Positions 11,569 to 22,876 of a stretch of 64,000 nt of DNA are shown here, piece by piece. The position numbers and the translations under genes were made by a program. The stretch spans positions 143,048 to 207,047 of the forward strand of contig QKWP01000851.1 of NCBI GenBank assembly GCA_003550325.1, written 5' to 3'. The notes below the pieces were generated by a model. That model had not been told where the DNA came from. It did not search any database and saw only the letters and a list, made by a program, of their open reading frames with translations. The stretch comes from Gigaspora rosea. Taxonomy: Eukaryota > Glomeromycota > Glomeromycetes > Diversisporales > Gigasporaceae. Position 1 is the first letter of the stretch. Every line of letters starts with the position of its first letter.

Positions 11569-11904
11569 GGCCACGCAAAGTTGATTTTTCGTTTTGCATT
11601 ACCCGCCGTCCCATTTTTTTAATTTTTTAATTTTTTTTTTTTTTAGTTCCCAATAGTGCCAATTGTTCGATTTTTGACAACTATTTTTTCCCGATATTTT
11701 CATCCGGTGTCACCCGATTGAGACCTTAACTTCCCGTAATTGTCCGATAGGACTGACAGGAAAACTATGCTGGCGATCCAATTTTTTGATTTCTTGTGCA
11801 GAATGAAAAATTAACCTCGGCAGCAAATTAAAAAAAAAATCCGTCTTCCGACCCGAATTTTGAAATCCATATAATACAAAACGAACAATCAACTTTGCGT
11901 GGTC
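11569..11904. mobile_element. Harbinger-like MITE, GGCCACGC family, TAA duplication
   Basis: The left end is GGCCACGCAAAGTTGATTTT and the right end, read inward, GACCACGCAAAGTTGATTGT. TAA flanks both ends (11566-11568 and 11905-11907). The GGCC start and the 3-bp TWA duplication fit PIF/Harbinger. Relatives lie at 6640, 8080, 31959 and 32227. No transposase is present. Confidence 0.82.
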
Positions 11905-12284
11905 TAAAATAAAAATTTTTATCGAATTCCATTAGGTGGTAGTCAAGTTATCTTTTTGTTTAAAGATGAGTTATGGCTTAGAATGTCAAGCTATGGCAAA
12001 GTTTTTTTAAATTTAAATGAAAATATCTCGACAACCACTTAATAGAATTCAATAAATTTTTTATTTTAATTCTACAACGTTGTAAAATTAAAAAAATTTC
12101 ATAAATTTGATCCAGTAGTTATTGAGATATTGTTGTTGAGGTTTAAAAAATACGATTTCGGCCTTGTTTTTTCTATGCTTATCATTTTTTAAAAATTTAT
12201 AAGAATATTCTCGACAACTACAGACCAATTTTATCGATTTTTTTATTTTCTTTCTATACGTTAAATTAAAAAAAAATTAATTAA

Positions 12285-12507
12285 TGTGACAGATTAAAAT
12301 GAAATCAGATTAAAATGAATTTTTCTATTATTTAAGCAAATTTTTAAAATTTTTTAGGGGACATTTTTGGGGTTTTTTTAGCATTAGGGTTAGGGTTTAG
12401 GGTTAGGGTTATTAATAAACGAGTATATGTGGGTTTTATAAACTTTAAAGGTGAGCAAGAGAGGTCCCCAGTTTCATTTTAATCCGATTTCATTTTAATC
12501 TGCCACA
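12285..12507. mobile_element. 223-bp MITE with 5-bp duplication, carrying TTAGGG-type repeats
   Basis: The terminal repeats are TGTGACAGATTAAAATGAAA and, from the right, TGTGGCAGATTAAAATGAAA. They continue for about 35 bp and are flanked by ATTAA on both sides (12280-12284 and 12508-12512). The interior includes four TTAGGG/TTTAGGG units at 12384-12410. Confidence 0.7.
12384..12410 (+). repeat. Interstitial telomere-type repeat, four units
   Basis: The bases read TTAGGG, TTAGGG, TTTAGGG, TTAGGG. TTAGGG is the common fungal telomere unit. It lies in the middle of a MITE rather than at a chromosome end. Confidence 0.8.
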
Positions 12508-12624
12508 ATTAATAGGGCAGATCATCACGGGATTGCTACGTACGATTTTGTCCAATCAGCAATAGGAAGATCATCACCAAATCAGTAAATTAACAAAACG
12601 ATATATCAGCATCTAAGCAGTACT

Positions 12625-12770
12625 GTAGCCCCTATCTAAAAATAGCTACTTCATAAATCTAAAGTAGCGCTTGAATAAAATTAAGCTCCTAAAATTAGCA
12701 TGCATTAAGTTGTAATTTTAGCAGGAGCTACTTTAAATATACAAAGTAGCTACTTTAGATAAAGGGCTAC
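12625..12770. mobile_element. Short inverted-repeat element (GTAGCCC family)
   Basis: The left end GTAGCCCCTATCTAAAAATA pairs with GTAGCCCTTTATCTAAAGTA read from the right, followed by AGCTACTT in both arms. I found no clear target duplication. Similar decayed motifs occur at ~790-900 and ~1785-1870. Confidence 0.6.
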
Positions 12771-12787
12771 TTTAGATGCAACATTGG

Positions 12788-12965
12788 GAAAGTGAGAGTC
12801 GGGGAATTGGAAAAGTGAATTTCGGGAAATGAGTATGTCGGGGAAGTGAGTGTCTCGAAAATAAGCATGTCGGAAAGTGATGTCAGAAAGATTAGTATGT
12901 CGGGAAGTGAGTGTCCGAGAAAAAAATTTTCGAGAAGATGAATGTCAGTAAAATAAATGTTGCGA
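12788..12965. repeat. Minisatellite with GTCGGGGAAGTGAGT units
   Basis: About nine degenerate units of 17-20 bp built on GTCGGGAAGTGAGTGT run end to end. No reading frame crosses them. Confidence 0.7.
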
Positions 12966-13462
12966 AAGTGATATGTAACCTTTTATGCAATATTTTTAGA
13001 ATTCTTGCATCTGAACAGAAAATCTAAAGCCGCAATTTTCTTTATATAGAAATCATACGTCATAAAACAATATTTAATATCTTTATATGCCATTTAAAAA
13101 AACAAAAAAGATTAATTTAGTATATCTTCAATGAAATATAGTTTGGTTTTACCTATATTATTTCTACATAAAAAGTATAAATTTTATTGAAAATTATAAA
13201 TCTGGCATATTTTTAATGAAAAACGACAAAGTAATTAGACTTTAAAATTTATGCATTGTGCTACCTTTAATTGTGCCTTCTTTTAGAAATTGAACTTTAA
13301 AATTTTTGCATTGTACGACAGTGTTCTCAAATGACTTGAAATGACTCAAAGGATCTAGTGACCCGGCCATTTTATTGTCTTTATATAGTATGCAATGACC
13401 CATTTATGTAGTCATTTGAAATATATAAATTATTTATTTATTAGGATAATTATTAAAATAAC

Positions 13463-13678
13463 CAGTGGTGATCATCACCACCCTTAGATATTTTTAGGGT
13501 TTGGGTGGGGTTGTCGAGATTTTGTTTTTATATAATATAATGTAGGTTAGAATAAGGTCCAGATTTCAGTTCTTATGAAGTTTTCAGAGGTCTTGAACTT
13601 TTTACTTATAGTACCCGATCCCATTTACTTAATACGTACGTTTTTGCGATATAAGCACCTGGTGATGATCACCACCTG
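13463..13678. mobile_element. Nested MITE with GGTGATCATCACC ends
   Basis: The ends are CAGTGGTGATCATCACCACC and, read from the right, CAGGTGGTGATCATCACCAG. The terminal repeat is itself palindromic. The element is not present in the related sequences at 18.9 and 27.8 kb. Confidence 0.65.
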
Positions 13679-13710
13679 TTATAGTTAGAAAGATAAAAAA
13701 TACAGTATAA

Positions 13711-14053
13711 TTTGTTAGAGCTAAGGGGAACAAATGAAAGCTTTTCATGCCTTACGCTACAACATCTTGCTTGTCCAGTTCCCGGTTCAATCGTCCAAAT
13801 TTAGGTTCAGCATCAAAAAAATTGTGCTAGAAAATATAAGTTTATGATATATATTAGTTTATCTATCTCGCGAAACTAATTTATTTAATTATTGCAAGGC
13901 TTTATTTTAAATGATCATCACAATTTATTTTCTTGGCAAATTAGATCATTCTATAATTCATGTTTAAATAATTATTAACTTTTCGAACCAATTAATAATG
14001 CAATCCTCAAATGTTGGTATTAAATGTCGCAAGAGAAAGCTGGGATTTGTTTT
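13711..14053. repeat. Repeat also present at 18844-19195
   Basis: The two copies share GAGCTAAGGGGAACAAATGA, AGTTTATCTATCTCGCGAAA, TTTTCTTGGCAAATTAGATC and a GAGAAAGCTGGG end over about 345 bp in the same orientation, with perhaps one difference in twelve bases by eye. Confidence 0.85.
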
Positions 14054-14098
14054 TTGAATTATAATTTAACAAGTCTGTTAATTTACAAACTCAAAGCG

Positions 14099-14577
14099 GC
14101 ATATCCACCGATTTGATTTTTAGGGGTCTTTTTTCGATAAACCATTACACAAACTTCTGCTATTAAGTGACGTGAAGAATAACAAACGAAACCTTCAAAT
14201 AAATAATTTTTGGCCTCTATATGAGATAAATAAGCAATAAACATTCAAAGAACAACTACGCAAAGTTGTAAAAGGAAGTACTATTACTAGTTGTTGAAAC
14301 GTTCGGGTATTTTCGGGTAGTGAAGGATCGGTTTGTCATTGAACAATCGGTTGTATAATGGGTAAAGGTAAATTCGGAAGCACTTTTCAGAAAAAAAATC
14401 TTTTTAACTTACTTTCAGCTAATAATTAAACATGTAGATATTAAAATATTCTATATACTTAATTATGGATTAAAAATACCCTTGTTGTCAAAACTCACTT
14501 CGTAATAACTTTTAATAGCAAATAATTCTCGATCATGATTGGCTAATTTTGGGGTGAAACCAAATCGGTGGATATGC
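14099..14577. mobile_element. 479-bp MITE inserted after the segmental duplication
   Basis: The ends are GCATATCCACCGATTTGATT and, inward from the right, GCATATCCACCGATTTGGTT. The matching site in copy 2 reads straight through as CAAAGCGCTAAGATTGG at about 27800, so this is a filled/empty pair. Confidence 0.85.
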
Positions 14578-15313
14578 TAAGATTGGTTTTCTCTTTATCG
14601 CTCATATATTTGTGTGACTGTATAAGTAAGCAGACACATCGTAGAACTTTAATGGATAGACTTATGTAATACTTACAAATGACCAACTAAATGACCAAAT
14701 AACACAAGTTATTCTAGGTTATATTTTGAAACAATACTTGACTAAATGGTCTATAAAATTTTAGTCATTTAAATTACGTTATTCCAAAAGTCAAATGACT
14801 CGGTCATTTGAGAATACTGCTGTACGATCTCTCATTCTACCCTCTTTAGGAATTTATGCAACCAATATAAATATGAAAACCCCTTTTGCTAATATTTATT
14901 GGATCTGCATACAAATAGGATGTAAAACCATTCTAAGAATAAATAAAAATACGCCCTGAAAATACGGCACCACCATTAAATGTCCACGGGCATAAAATAT
15001 ATATAAAACTATTGCATATCTGTCTCATTACCTCAAATTCTATGGATTCAAATAAATTGATCAAAGACCCTATCCATGTAATTTTTTCACGGATTAATTC
15101 AAATTAAAGTAGCATAAAATCATTAATTTTATTTAAATGTGTGTTTATTAAATAGGGGTACATAAAATTTGAAAATTGGGTAATACAATTTATAGATACA
15201 CCACAATTTCAAAGATTGCGTGATATCAAGCAATTGGGAACTGGTTTTTATGTTTTTCCAGGTGCGACTCATACTCGCTTTGAACACAGTTTAGGTAATA
15301 ATAAATAATAGCC

Positions 15314-15402
15314 GTAGAAATATTCACGCCACTTAGTTACTGACTGCTTTATATCGATACATTATTATCATATGTTTAACTAAATGGTGTGAATATTTCT
15401 AC
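15314..15402. mobile_element. 89-bp hairpin MITE in intron 2 (both gene copies)
   Basis: The arms GTAGAAATATTCACGCCACT and, from the right, GTAGAAATATTCACACCATT form a hairpin of nearly the whole element. The same hairpin sits at the same place in copy 2 (28565-28654), so it was there before the duplication. Confidence 0.85.
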
Positions 15403-16392
15403 TATATAACAGTTATTTTTTTTTTTAATACAATAGAAAATGAAATGATGATTTAATAATAAAATTAATACAGGAACAGCTTACCTCGCTTATAATTTAA
15501 CCAAAAGATTACAAGAACAGCAAGGAAAAAATGCCGATGATGATCGTAATCTTAAATGTGTGACGTTAGCGGCCTTGTGTCATGACCTTGGTATTATTCG
15601 CTTAATATATTTTTTTTTTTGAATAACATGTAATTATCTAATTACTTATATTCGTAAAGGACATGGACCATATAGTCATCTATTTGATCGTGACTTTATT
15701 AAAGACAGGCTAGGGTAAGTGACGTTAACAAAATATGCAATATAATACAAGCATAATATATACATTCTTATTATATAATTAGAATAAATTGGAAGCATGA
15801 AGAAGGATCCATAACAATGTTTGAAGATCTTCTTAACAAGAATCCCATCGATTGAAATCCATGGGTTTAAAGAAACCTGATGATGTAGAAATCATCAAAG
15901 CACTTATCAAAGTTGATCCTAAATCTTTAACTTTAACTGAAAGGTAAATTATTGTTCTTTTAAAACGATTATGCAACAATATCTTAATAATAACATCACA
16001 ATATTATTTCACATAAGTACAAGATATATACCCAATTACCTATTTAATATTGTCAATAATGACGAAAACTCATTAGATGTTGACAAATTTGATTACCTCG
16101 CCAGAGATTGTTATTATTCAGGGGCAAAAATACAGTTTGATTTTCAAAGGTTGATGGAACTCTCTCGTGTAATGGATGATAAAATAGTTTACTATTTTAA
16201 AGAATGCTACCTTATTTATGAATTGTTTCACACAAGATATTCTTTACACAAAATAGTATATAAACATCGCGTTGGTGTGTTTTCACAAAAAATTGGCACA
16301 ATTAGCTCAATTTCTTTATGGGTTTAATTACTAATATTGAAAAATGTTAATTTAGTCAGAGCAATTGATCATATGATATGTGATGTGCTTAA

Positions 16393-16756
16393 AGGTATAG
16401 TGTAATACAATATAAATATAAATGCCGAATTATTTGTTGTACATACAAAAATCAGCGGTTTATATAAACAAAGTTAGAATAATTTTAAAAATTAAAATAA
16501 ATTAGTCGAAAACAATTTAAAAATTGATTTTTAATCTTATGTAAATATAAACAAGAATATTTCAATATATTTTTCAATTTTTCAATACTATAAAATTTTG
16601 CGAGGAGTTGTTAATTTTTACGAGGAGATCTACATAAATTATCAACTCTGATTGGTTAGAATCTATGTAAATCATATGATCATCATATGATTTGTTATTA
16701 TTTGCATAATTTGCAACGTGATTACTATTAAAAATGATCTACGTTACATTCTACCT
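16393..16756. mobile_element. piggyBac-like MITE (TTAA) inside exon 7 of SAMHD1-like copy 1
   Basis: The ends are AGGTATAGTGTAATA and, inward from the right, AGGTAGAATGTAACGTAG. TTAA flanks both (16389-16392 and 16757-16760). The paralog has a single TTAA at the same codons (29640-29643), proving an insertion. A second copy, inverted, occupies 52416-53289. TTAA is the hallmark target of piggyBac elements. There is no coding capacity. Confidence 0.9.
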
Positions 16757-18144
16757 TTAAACATGCACAAAAATATTTAGAAAAGAAGTTTGAAGTTGAA
16801 AATTTTAATGATTTGATCAATGATGGTGAAAAATATATACAATTAAGTGATTCTATTATTTATGAAATTGAATATTCAAAAGACAAAGTAATACCTGAGT
16901 AGATGCTTAGGTTTGTTTATTTATTATTATTTGATATTTATTAATTATATTTCAATAAATTATTATTTAAAAAGACATTAACCAAATCAAAAGAAATCAT
17001 TAGACAGATTAAAAAGAGGAAATTGTACAAGTCAGTAGACGAGGTTTTAACCGAAAAAAAGAAAGATAGTGAAAAAGTATTGTATATATATTTTTATTTT
17101 ATTTTAAGATGTTTTATGAGTTCATCACATAATACTAATGTAAATTTTTGTTAGAAAAATATCAATGAAAAAATTTTGGATAAAGTTATTAACTGTGTTG
17201 AAAATGTAGATCGTAAAGATGTAATTGTTGATTGGTTAAGTTTCGATTATTGCAAAAAGGATAAAAATCCAGTGAAATTTGTCAAATTCTATGATTTTGA
17301 TGATGACAAAAAGCCATTCCTAATTAAAAAAAATTAAGAAGAGGATGTAAGCTATTTACTTCCTAAGGTTTACAAAGAAGAAATAGTTCAAATATATTTA
17401 CGTACTAAAGAAAATGATCAAAAGGTAGAGTCAATCGATATGTTTTATTTTATTACAAATGACTACTAATCAGTTGAATTTTATTAAAAAAAGGATGAAC
17501 TAAAAATAAAAGTTAAAGAAATTAAAACTGCTTTTCGCGAAAATGCTAAAATTTTAAAACTAATTAAGTAAAGATCTTTAAAATTGCTCATAAAAAATTA
17601 TTCTTCCAGGAAAGCTCACGAATTTCTCTTTTATTTTTGTTTAGAGAAGAAGAAGAGGGAAGTAGCAGTGAAAGTGAAAAAGATAAAAAGGGTAAAAGGC
17701 CTAGTATTTCTGATGAAACATCTCAGCGAAAGAAAAGTAAAAATGAAAAGTAAAAAAAAAAAAAAATCATAAAATTAATGCTTGGATTATCATTAGATAT
17801 CTGACTTATATTTGCAATTATGTTTTTTCAATTAATTATAAGAATTGTAAATCATATTTGTTTATGACTTACAACTTTGTCACAGAAATGTTTTATACTC
17901 GAATTAGCATTCTTATACCAAAATTTTATCTATACACACATTAAATTATACAATATTTAAAATATTTTGTATTCTAATTAAACTATAATATCTGATTTTT
18001 TTTTTTTTTACTTTTTATGTCATACATTTGAATTATCATACTCTGTTTTTTTTTTTAATTTATATTGTGAAAACATAAAAATTTGTGCGTAATAACATCC
18101 ATCATATCAATAAAGTTAAAAAGAGAATCAGTGCGTCATCATTC

Positions 18145-18295
18145 AGGATCTATTTCAGGTCCTTGCACTGCTACTGCTGCAACCACGGAGCCTAACTATC
18201 CAATAATAAGTTCCTTGCACTACCACTGCAGTCACGGAGCCTAACTATCCACTCGTAAGGGTCCTTACATTGCCACTGCGGCCGCGGAGCTCAAA
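18145..18295. repeat. Tandem repeat, ~60-bp units (GGTCCTTGCACTGCTACTGC)
   Basis: Three units carry TCCTTGCACT or TCCTTACATT, CCACTGC and CGGAGCCTAACTATCCA. GC content is higher than around it. Confidence 0.75.
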
Positions 18296-18469
18296 AATTG
18301 CTATTGATGGTCTTTGCACTGTAATTCATATGTCATCCCAATAAAAAACAATAAAAAGCCTCGACCAAAGCACTGGACTAACCATAAATGACAAAAATCA
18401 AAGGTGATCAATAAAGTCAACTGATCTCGCAATAATGATCGCTTCGTCACGAGCTAAATTCATCGTTGA

Positions 18470-18720
18470 AAGCTTGCACAGCCACAAGTCTATCAAAATG
18501 AAATCCACAAAAATCGATTTCATATGACATTAAACAAATTTAAGCAAATCAATATTAATATGCTCTTTATCTTGCTCAGTATGCATGACTATCCATATGG
18601 GTAGCAAGGCATAACAGGTATAGACGCTAGTGCCAGAATTTAGAAGATGCGCACAGCCACAAGTTTATCAAAATGAATTACACAAAAAAATGCTTTCATA
18701 TGACATTAAACAAACGCCCA
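18470..18720. repeat. Direct repeat pair GCACAGCCACAAGTCTATCA
   Basis: About 65 bp starting GCACAGCCACAAGT and ending CATATGACATTAAACAAA appears at about 18476 and again at 18651. The two are in the same orientation and separated by unrelated sequence. Confidence 0.75.
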
Positions 18721-18843
18721 GTATACACGTAATGTCAACGCGCATCAATGAATACGTCATCCAATAAGATTCAAGAAATCGCACACAGATAGTTGCCTGT
18801 TAACCATACACTTCGTACTTCGTACTACGTTCCTGGTATTATA

Positions 18844-19195
18844 AATTGTTAGAGCTAAGGGGAACAAATGAAAGCTTTTCAGGCCTTATGTTACAACAGC
18901 TTGTTTGTCAAGTCCCGGTTCAATTGATCCTAATTTGGGATCAGTATCAAAAAAATTGTGCTAGAAAATATTAGTTTATGATATATATTAGTTTATCTAT
19001 CTCGCGAAACTAATTTATTTATTTGTGATTTTATTGCAAGGTATTATTTTAAATGATTATCACGATTTATTTTCTTGGCAAATTAGATCATTCTGTAAGT
19101 CATGTTTAAATAATTATTAAACTTTTTGAACCAATTAATAATGCAATTTTCAAATGTTGATATTTAGATGCTACCGAGAGAAAGCTGGGCTTTGA
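18844..19195. repeat. Second copy of the 13711-14053 repeat
   Basis: This is a stand-alone copy of the middle of the composite element at 13316-14822. No terminal repeats are found at its borders. Confidence 0.82.
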
Positions 19196-19688
19196 AATCT
19201 TTTGAATTTATAACAAGTCATGCGCCTGCCCATGCGCTGGGAGCTTTTTTTTTGTTATTCAATCCTTTGCCTTATAATGTGAATTTTTGCGTGACATTTT
19301 ATTTGTAATACTGTAATATGGTGCGCATTGCATTGTAGATCCAATATAAGTAAACTGTTTGAGTGTTAGAAATTAGAATTGAGACGAGTTTTGAAGGCAT
19401 GGTAACAATAATCACAATAGAAAAAAGTTGTGCATAGGATATTGAATCATCAAAAATGTGTATATAGCTATAATTGTGCATAAAGTAACACATATAGCAT
19501 TGGAAATTGCGATATAAGAGAAATTTGGATCTTGCTCTTAAATCTTTAGTGTAGGTTCTAATTTTTGATTTTAATAAATTGAGCTTCAATATTTGATATT
19601 ATAATATGCATTAAAGGTTCAAATTTTAATAGTATAAAAGCAGTAGTCATGATATTAATGTATATATATATACTGTATATATATATAG

Positions 19689-19920
19689 GCTGCCAGTAAT
19701 AGAAATTAGGCAAATTAACATTTTAAAAAAATTAATATCTTAACTTTTATTAAAGCTATTTTAATGGATTAATATTTAAATGAAAACTTAGATGCTAAGC
19801 TTTTTTTTTAAATATTAATTTATTAAGACAGCTTCAAAATTCATCGAAATATGAGCTATAAAAGTTAAAGCATTAAGTTTTTTTAAAATATCAATTTGCC
19901 TTATTTATATTAATGATAGC
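19689..19920. mobile_element. Fold-back element
   Basis: The arms share AATTAGGCAAATTAACATTT / AATAAGGCAAATTGATATTT and run for about 95 bp on each side of a poly(T) centre. No clear target duplication was found. Confidence 0.6.
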
Positions 19921-21480
19921 ATTATAAAAAAACAAACACATTACTTTATTTTAAAATTACGTTTATCAATAAAATGTTAATATCTTTGACATTAATTCGA
20001 ATTTACATTATTTTTTTTTTAGATGAAATTTTTTTTTTCTGAAGAGAATAACTCTTTTTCTAATATTATTAAAAGAGGATAGTTTTTTGATAAGAATTAT
20101 TATTTAAAGATTCCAATACTAATTAAGAGAAAAGTTTTAAAAAAATAATTTTTCTCAATAAAAATTATAATAGAAATAATATTTATGTCTATAAAAATTT
20201 GATCTACTTATTTATTATAAACTTTGAATTTTTATAAGGTTATATTATATGATTATAATATTCTATGTATAATTGTTATATTTTGAGTATATTTTATTAG
20301 TTTTATATACCTAAAATACTACTTTGTATTATATGCTATTATATTAAATAATATAATTATAAGCATTTTGCAATTGGTAATATAAATTTGATATATTTAG
20401 TTTAGCTTAGATAGTTTAGAAATAATTTATTAGAATTATATTTTGCTATAGTTGTTGCAAAGGTTTTTTTAATTGAGTTAGTAATATAGCTTTTGCTGTC
20501 TGTAATTGTTAGATCCAGGTGCAAATAATTTTTTAATTGAGTTGTTGCAGCTTTTGTTACTTGTAATTGTTAAATTCAGGTGTATTACTTTTTTCTAGAT
20601 AAAGTTTTATTTTTTTTTGTTTTGCATTTTATGGATATTAAAATTTCTGGTCTGTTGGTTGAGCCAATATCAATTAGAAAATATTTTATTATTTGAATGT
20701 GTTTTTTATTCATGTATTTGATATGAAAATTTTTAATAATTATATATATTCAAAAAAAAAAATAGTTTAAAAAAATTTAAATATATTGGTATGCAAGTTT
20801 TTCTTAATAGTAGATTTGTTATAAATTTGACCTTCAATTCATATATTTGGTATATATATATAAATTTATATATATGTATAAATTGTTTTTGCTAGATAAG
20901 CAATAATGCTTATTAGTAAATTAAAAGAAATTTGATTTAAATATAAATTATTATAAAATTTTTAATATTTAAATATGTTTTTTATTTATATAGTTAGTTA
21001 AAAATATCTAATTGTTTTTTTTCTTCTATTGATAGCCATGTTGTATTATATTCTTGGTGTGTTTGAGCAATTGTAGTTACTCATTTATATTTACTGAATA
21101 ATTCCAACTCCCCTGGCTTGCATTTTGCTGCTCAGGAGCAACCTGTCTGTCTAACCTGCAGAGTCAGAGAACTTTACAGCTATATTAAAAATGCTATACC
21201 ATGAGTTCATGTAGTATCTTATAATTCCAAACTTTGGTCTCACATTATGTCTCATAATTTCAGTTATTCCAAATTGGGGTTCTAGCATATTTCACTTCAT
21301 AGCCACAAATTTGAAATATCGGCTGCCCAATTTGGTTTGTCTCTTAGATGGTACTACAGGTTCCTAACTGACTGGCTTCACACTTTTGCCTTTGTAAGAA
21401 AAAATTTTTTTTTTTTAAGGTGAGGTTTTGCTCATATATTTATTAGTAATTTAATAAGTTAATACATGGAGTAAACTGAT
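19921..21480. other. Very AT-rich DNA; nothing coding recognised
   Basis: A minor direct repeat around AATTGAGTTAGTAATATAGC / AATTGAGTTGTTGCAGC lies at 20465-20590. A slightly GC-richer patch at 21105-21390 has no open frame and no recognised family. Confidence 0.45.
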
Positions 21481-21518
21481 TAACAAATTACATGCAAGAA
21501 TGGGAGCTCAGACTAGTT

Positions 21519-21618
21519 TATCTGCGACCTAAACCTAGCCTTTGTGAGGAATTGAAATGGCAATCTTGTGATTTGTATCTTCGAAGCATAAATGCTTCAC
21601 TATCGACCCCGAGGACTA
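21519..21618 (-). repeat. tRNA-like sequence, possible SINE head
   Basis: On the minus strand, GGGGTCGATAGTGAAGCATT resembles box A, and TTTCAATTCCTC, about 50 bp on, resembles a box B (GGTTCAATTCC). Pairing of the acceptor arms is poor. Confidence 0.35.
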
Positions 21619-21928
21619 AAATATCTAATTATTGTATTTGTTTAAATTACTTAAAAGTATATATAAAAATCTTTCAAAGCAATAGATTTGCTACAAATTT
21701 GACTTTATAATAAACATTAAAAAATGAATTAATTATAAAAGAATATTGAAATTTTTTTAATAATATATATTTGTATCCAGATTTGAAATTTGTTATAATG
21801 TGGAATCTGGCCTAATCTAATTCTAATACCAACCTTAACCCTAACTCTAAAGTTATAACTCTGCACAAAATTTTTATACAGAACATCCTGATTCTGAATT
21901 AGAAAAAATTTCAAATATGAACACAATA

Positions 21929-22120
21929 TAGTCAACTTTCTCTAATCTGAACTGCCAGGACTGCTTTTTTTTATTATATAAAAGTTTGAAAAAGTTCAGT
22001 TTTCAAAAAGTTATATATGGTTTATTTGAACTTTGCAAATGTTCTAGGAGATTTTGTTCAGTTTAGAGAAAGTTTAATAGTGTTTGGTTTAGAGAGGTTT
22101 AGATTAGAGAGAGGTGACTG
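21929..22120. mobile_element. pogo-like MITE, decayed
   Basis: The left end TAGTCAACTTTCTCTAATCT and the right end inward CAGTCACCTCTCTCTAATCT match over ~25 bp, with TA on the left only. Interior motifs GTTTAGAGAGGTTTAGATTA fit the pogo-like terminal style seen at 2036. Confidence 0.55.
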
Positions 22121-22876
22121 CATATATATTATATAAAAATATATTAATTTTTTTGTTTTTATAGTGTATATTAATGTTTTTTCTTTTATTTTTTGCTAGT
22201 ATTAGATTAAAGTTTCTTGATATATATATGTAAGTCTCTTTGGTTATATAGGTTTGAATTAATTCTTTTTAGGTAATTTCATAAAAATGATTTTTAAATA
22301 GTAGATTAAAAAGGTATAAAGTGAAAAATAATAGTATTAAGTAGAGTATATAACTCGATTATAGTTTTTTAAAAATTTATTACTTAATTACAACAAAATA
22401 AAGGCAATTTATTAAAAATATTTTTTAACTTAGTAATTGCATAATATGCAAATTGAGGTATTTGCTTTTTTTTAATCATTATTTATTTTGCTACAATAAA
22501 TTTATTAGAAAATAGCATATTAGTCCATGCCTTTAGCATAGAGGTAAAGGATTATAATAGTAGTCAATTTAAATTATGATAAAAAATTATAGTTAATCAT
22601 ATATTATTTTGAAACACAGTTATTAAAATGCCAAGAATTAAATATCATACTCACTAAAGATAGGTGATAAATATAAAACATTTATTATTGATGAATAATA
22701 AAACTACTTTATTAGATAAATTAAAGTTGATGAAATAGTAAATAAGTAAACTAATAATGAATAATGAAACTTGTAATAAATAATAAAATGCATAAAAAAT
22801 TATAAATTTTATAAATAATCAATAATAATAAATATAAGAAAAGGTTTAAAATGCAAGTTATTTTTTAGAAAGTATA

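Larger units (their letters stand above)
10917..12160. repeat. Two diverged copies of a ~230-bp repeat (10917-11135 and 11930-12155)
   Basis: Both copies share, in order, an AGGTGG(A/T)(T/A)GTCAAG start, AGATGAGTTA, a CTCAACAA/CTCGACAAC motif, TAATAGAATT, ACAACATTGTAGAATTAAAA and a CCAGTAGT end. A partial third copy lies at 11430-11560. Two MITEs (11221-11415 and 11569-11904) sit between them. Confidence 0.65.
13316..14822. mobile_element. Composite TA-flanked DNA element with two nested MITEs
   Basis: The left end reads CGACAGTGTTCTCAAATGAC and the right end inward CAGCAGTATTCTCAAATGAC, with TA at 13314-13315 and 14823-14824. Inside lie the MITEs at 13463-13678 and 14099-14577. No transposase frame is visible. 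The right third recurs at 27805-28077 as part of the segmental duplication, and the middle recurs at 18844-19195. Confidence 0.65.
15042..17469 (+). pseudogene. SAMHD1-like HD-domain gene, copy 1, disrupted
   Basis: The nine-exon pattern matches copy 2: exons at 15042-15077, 15156-15294, 15474-15590, 15660-15714, 15783-15943, 16024-16274, 16356-16887 (interrupted), 16975-17076 and 17155-17469, with GT..AG introns. The protein begins [12 protein letters not shown] and keeps [23 protein letters not shown] and [11 protein letters not shown], the metal and substrate residues of SAMHD1-type dNTP triphosphohydrolases. Three lesions break it. A net 4-bp loss near 15845 shifts the frame in exon 5. 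A 364-bp TTAA-flanked MITE (16393-16756) interrupts exon 7. An in-frame TAA lies at 17335-17337 in exon 9. Neighbouring sequence is shared with copy 2. A shortened transcript is possible but would lack the allosteric C-terminal half. Confidence 0.9.
14073..18105 (+). repeat. Segmental duplication, copy 1 (direct, partner 27785-31027)
   Basis: From TTACAAACTCAAAGCG at the left to TTGTGAAAACAT near the right, this stretch matches 27785-31027 throughout, introns and downstream AT-rich DNA included. Copy 1 is ~4.0 kb because it holds two extra MITEs (479 and 364 bp) whose sites are empty in copy 2. The left border lies inside the composite element at 13316-14822. Each copy carries one SAMHD1-like gene. 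Confidence 0.92.

Noticed and set aside
12384-12410. A chromosome end
   Set aside because: Only four units, bounded inside a MITE and followed by normal sequence on both sides.
17584-17772. 62-residue plus-strand frame starting MLIKNYSSRK
   Set aside because: It is a shifted reading of the SAMHD1-like tail exon. The frame conserved in both copies is the one giving EEEEGSSSESEK.
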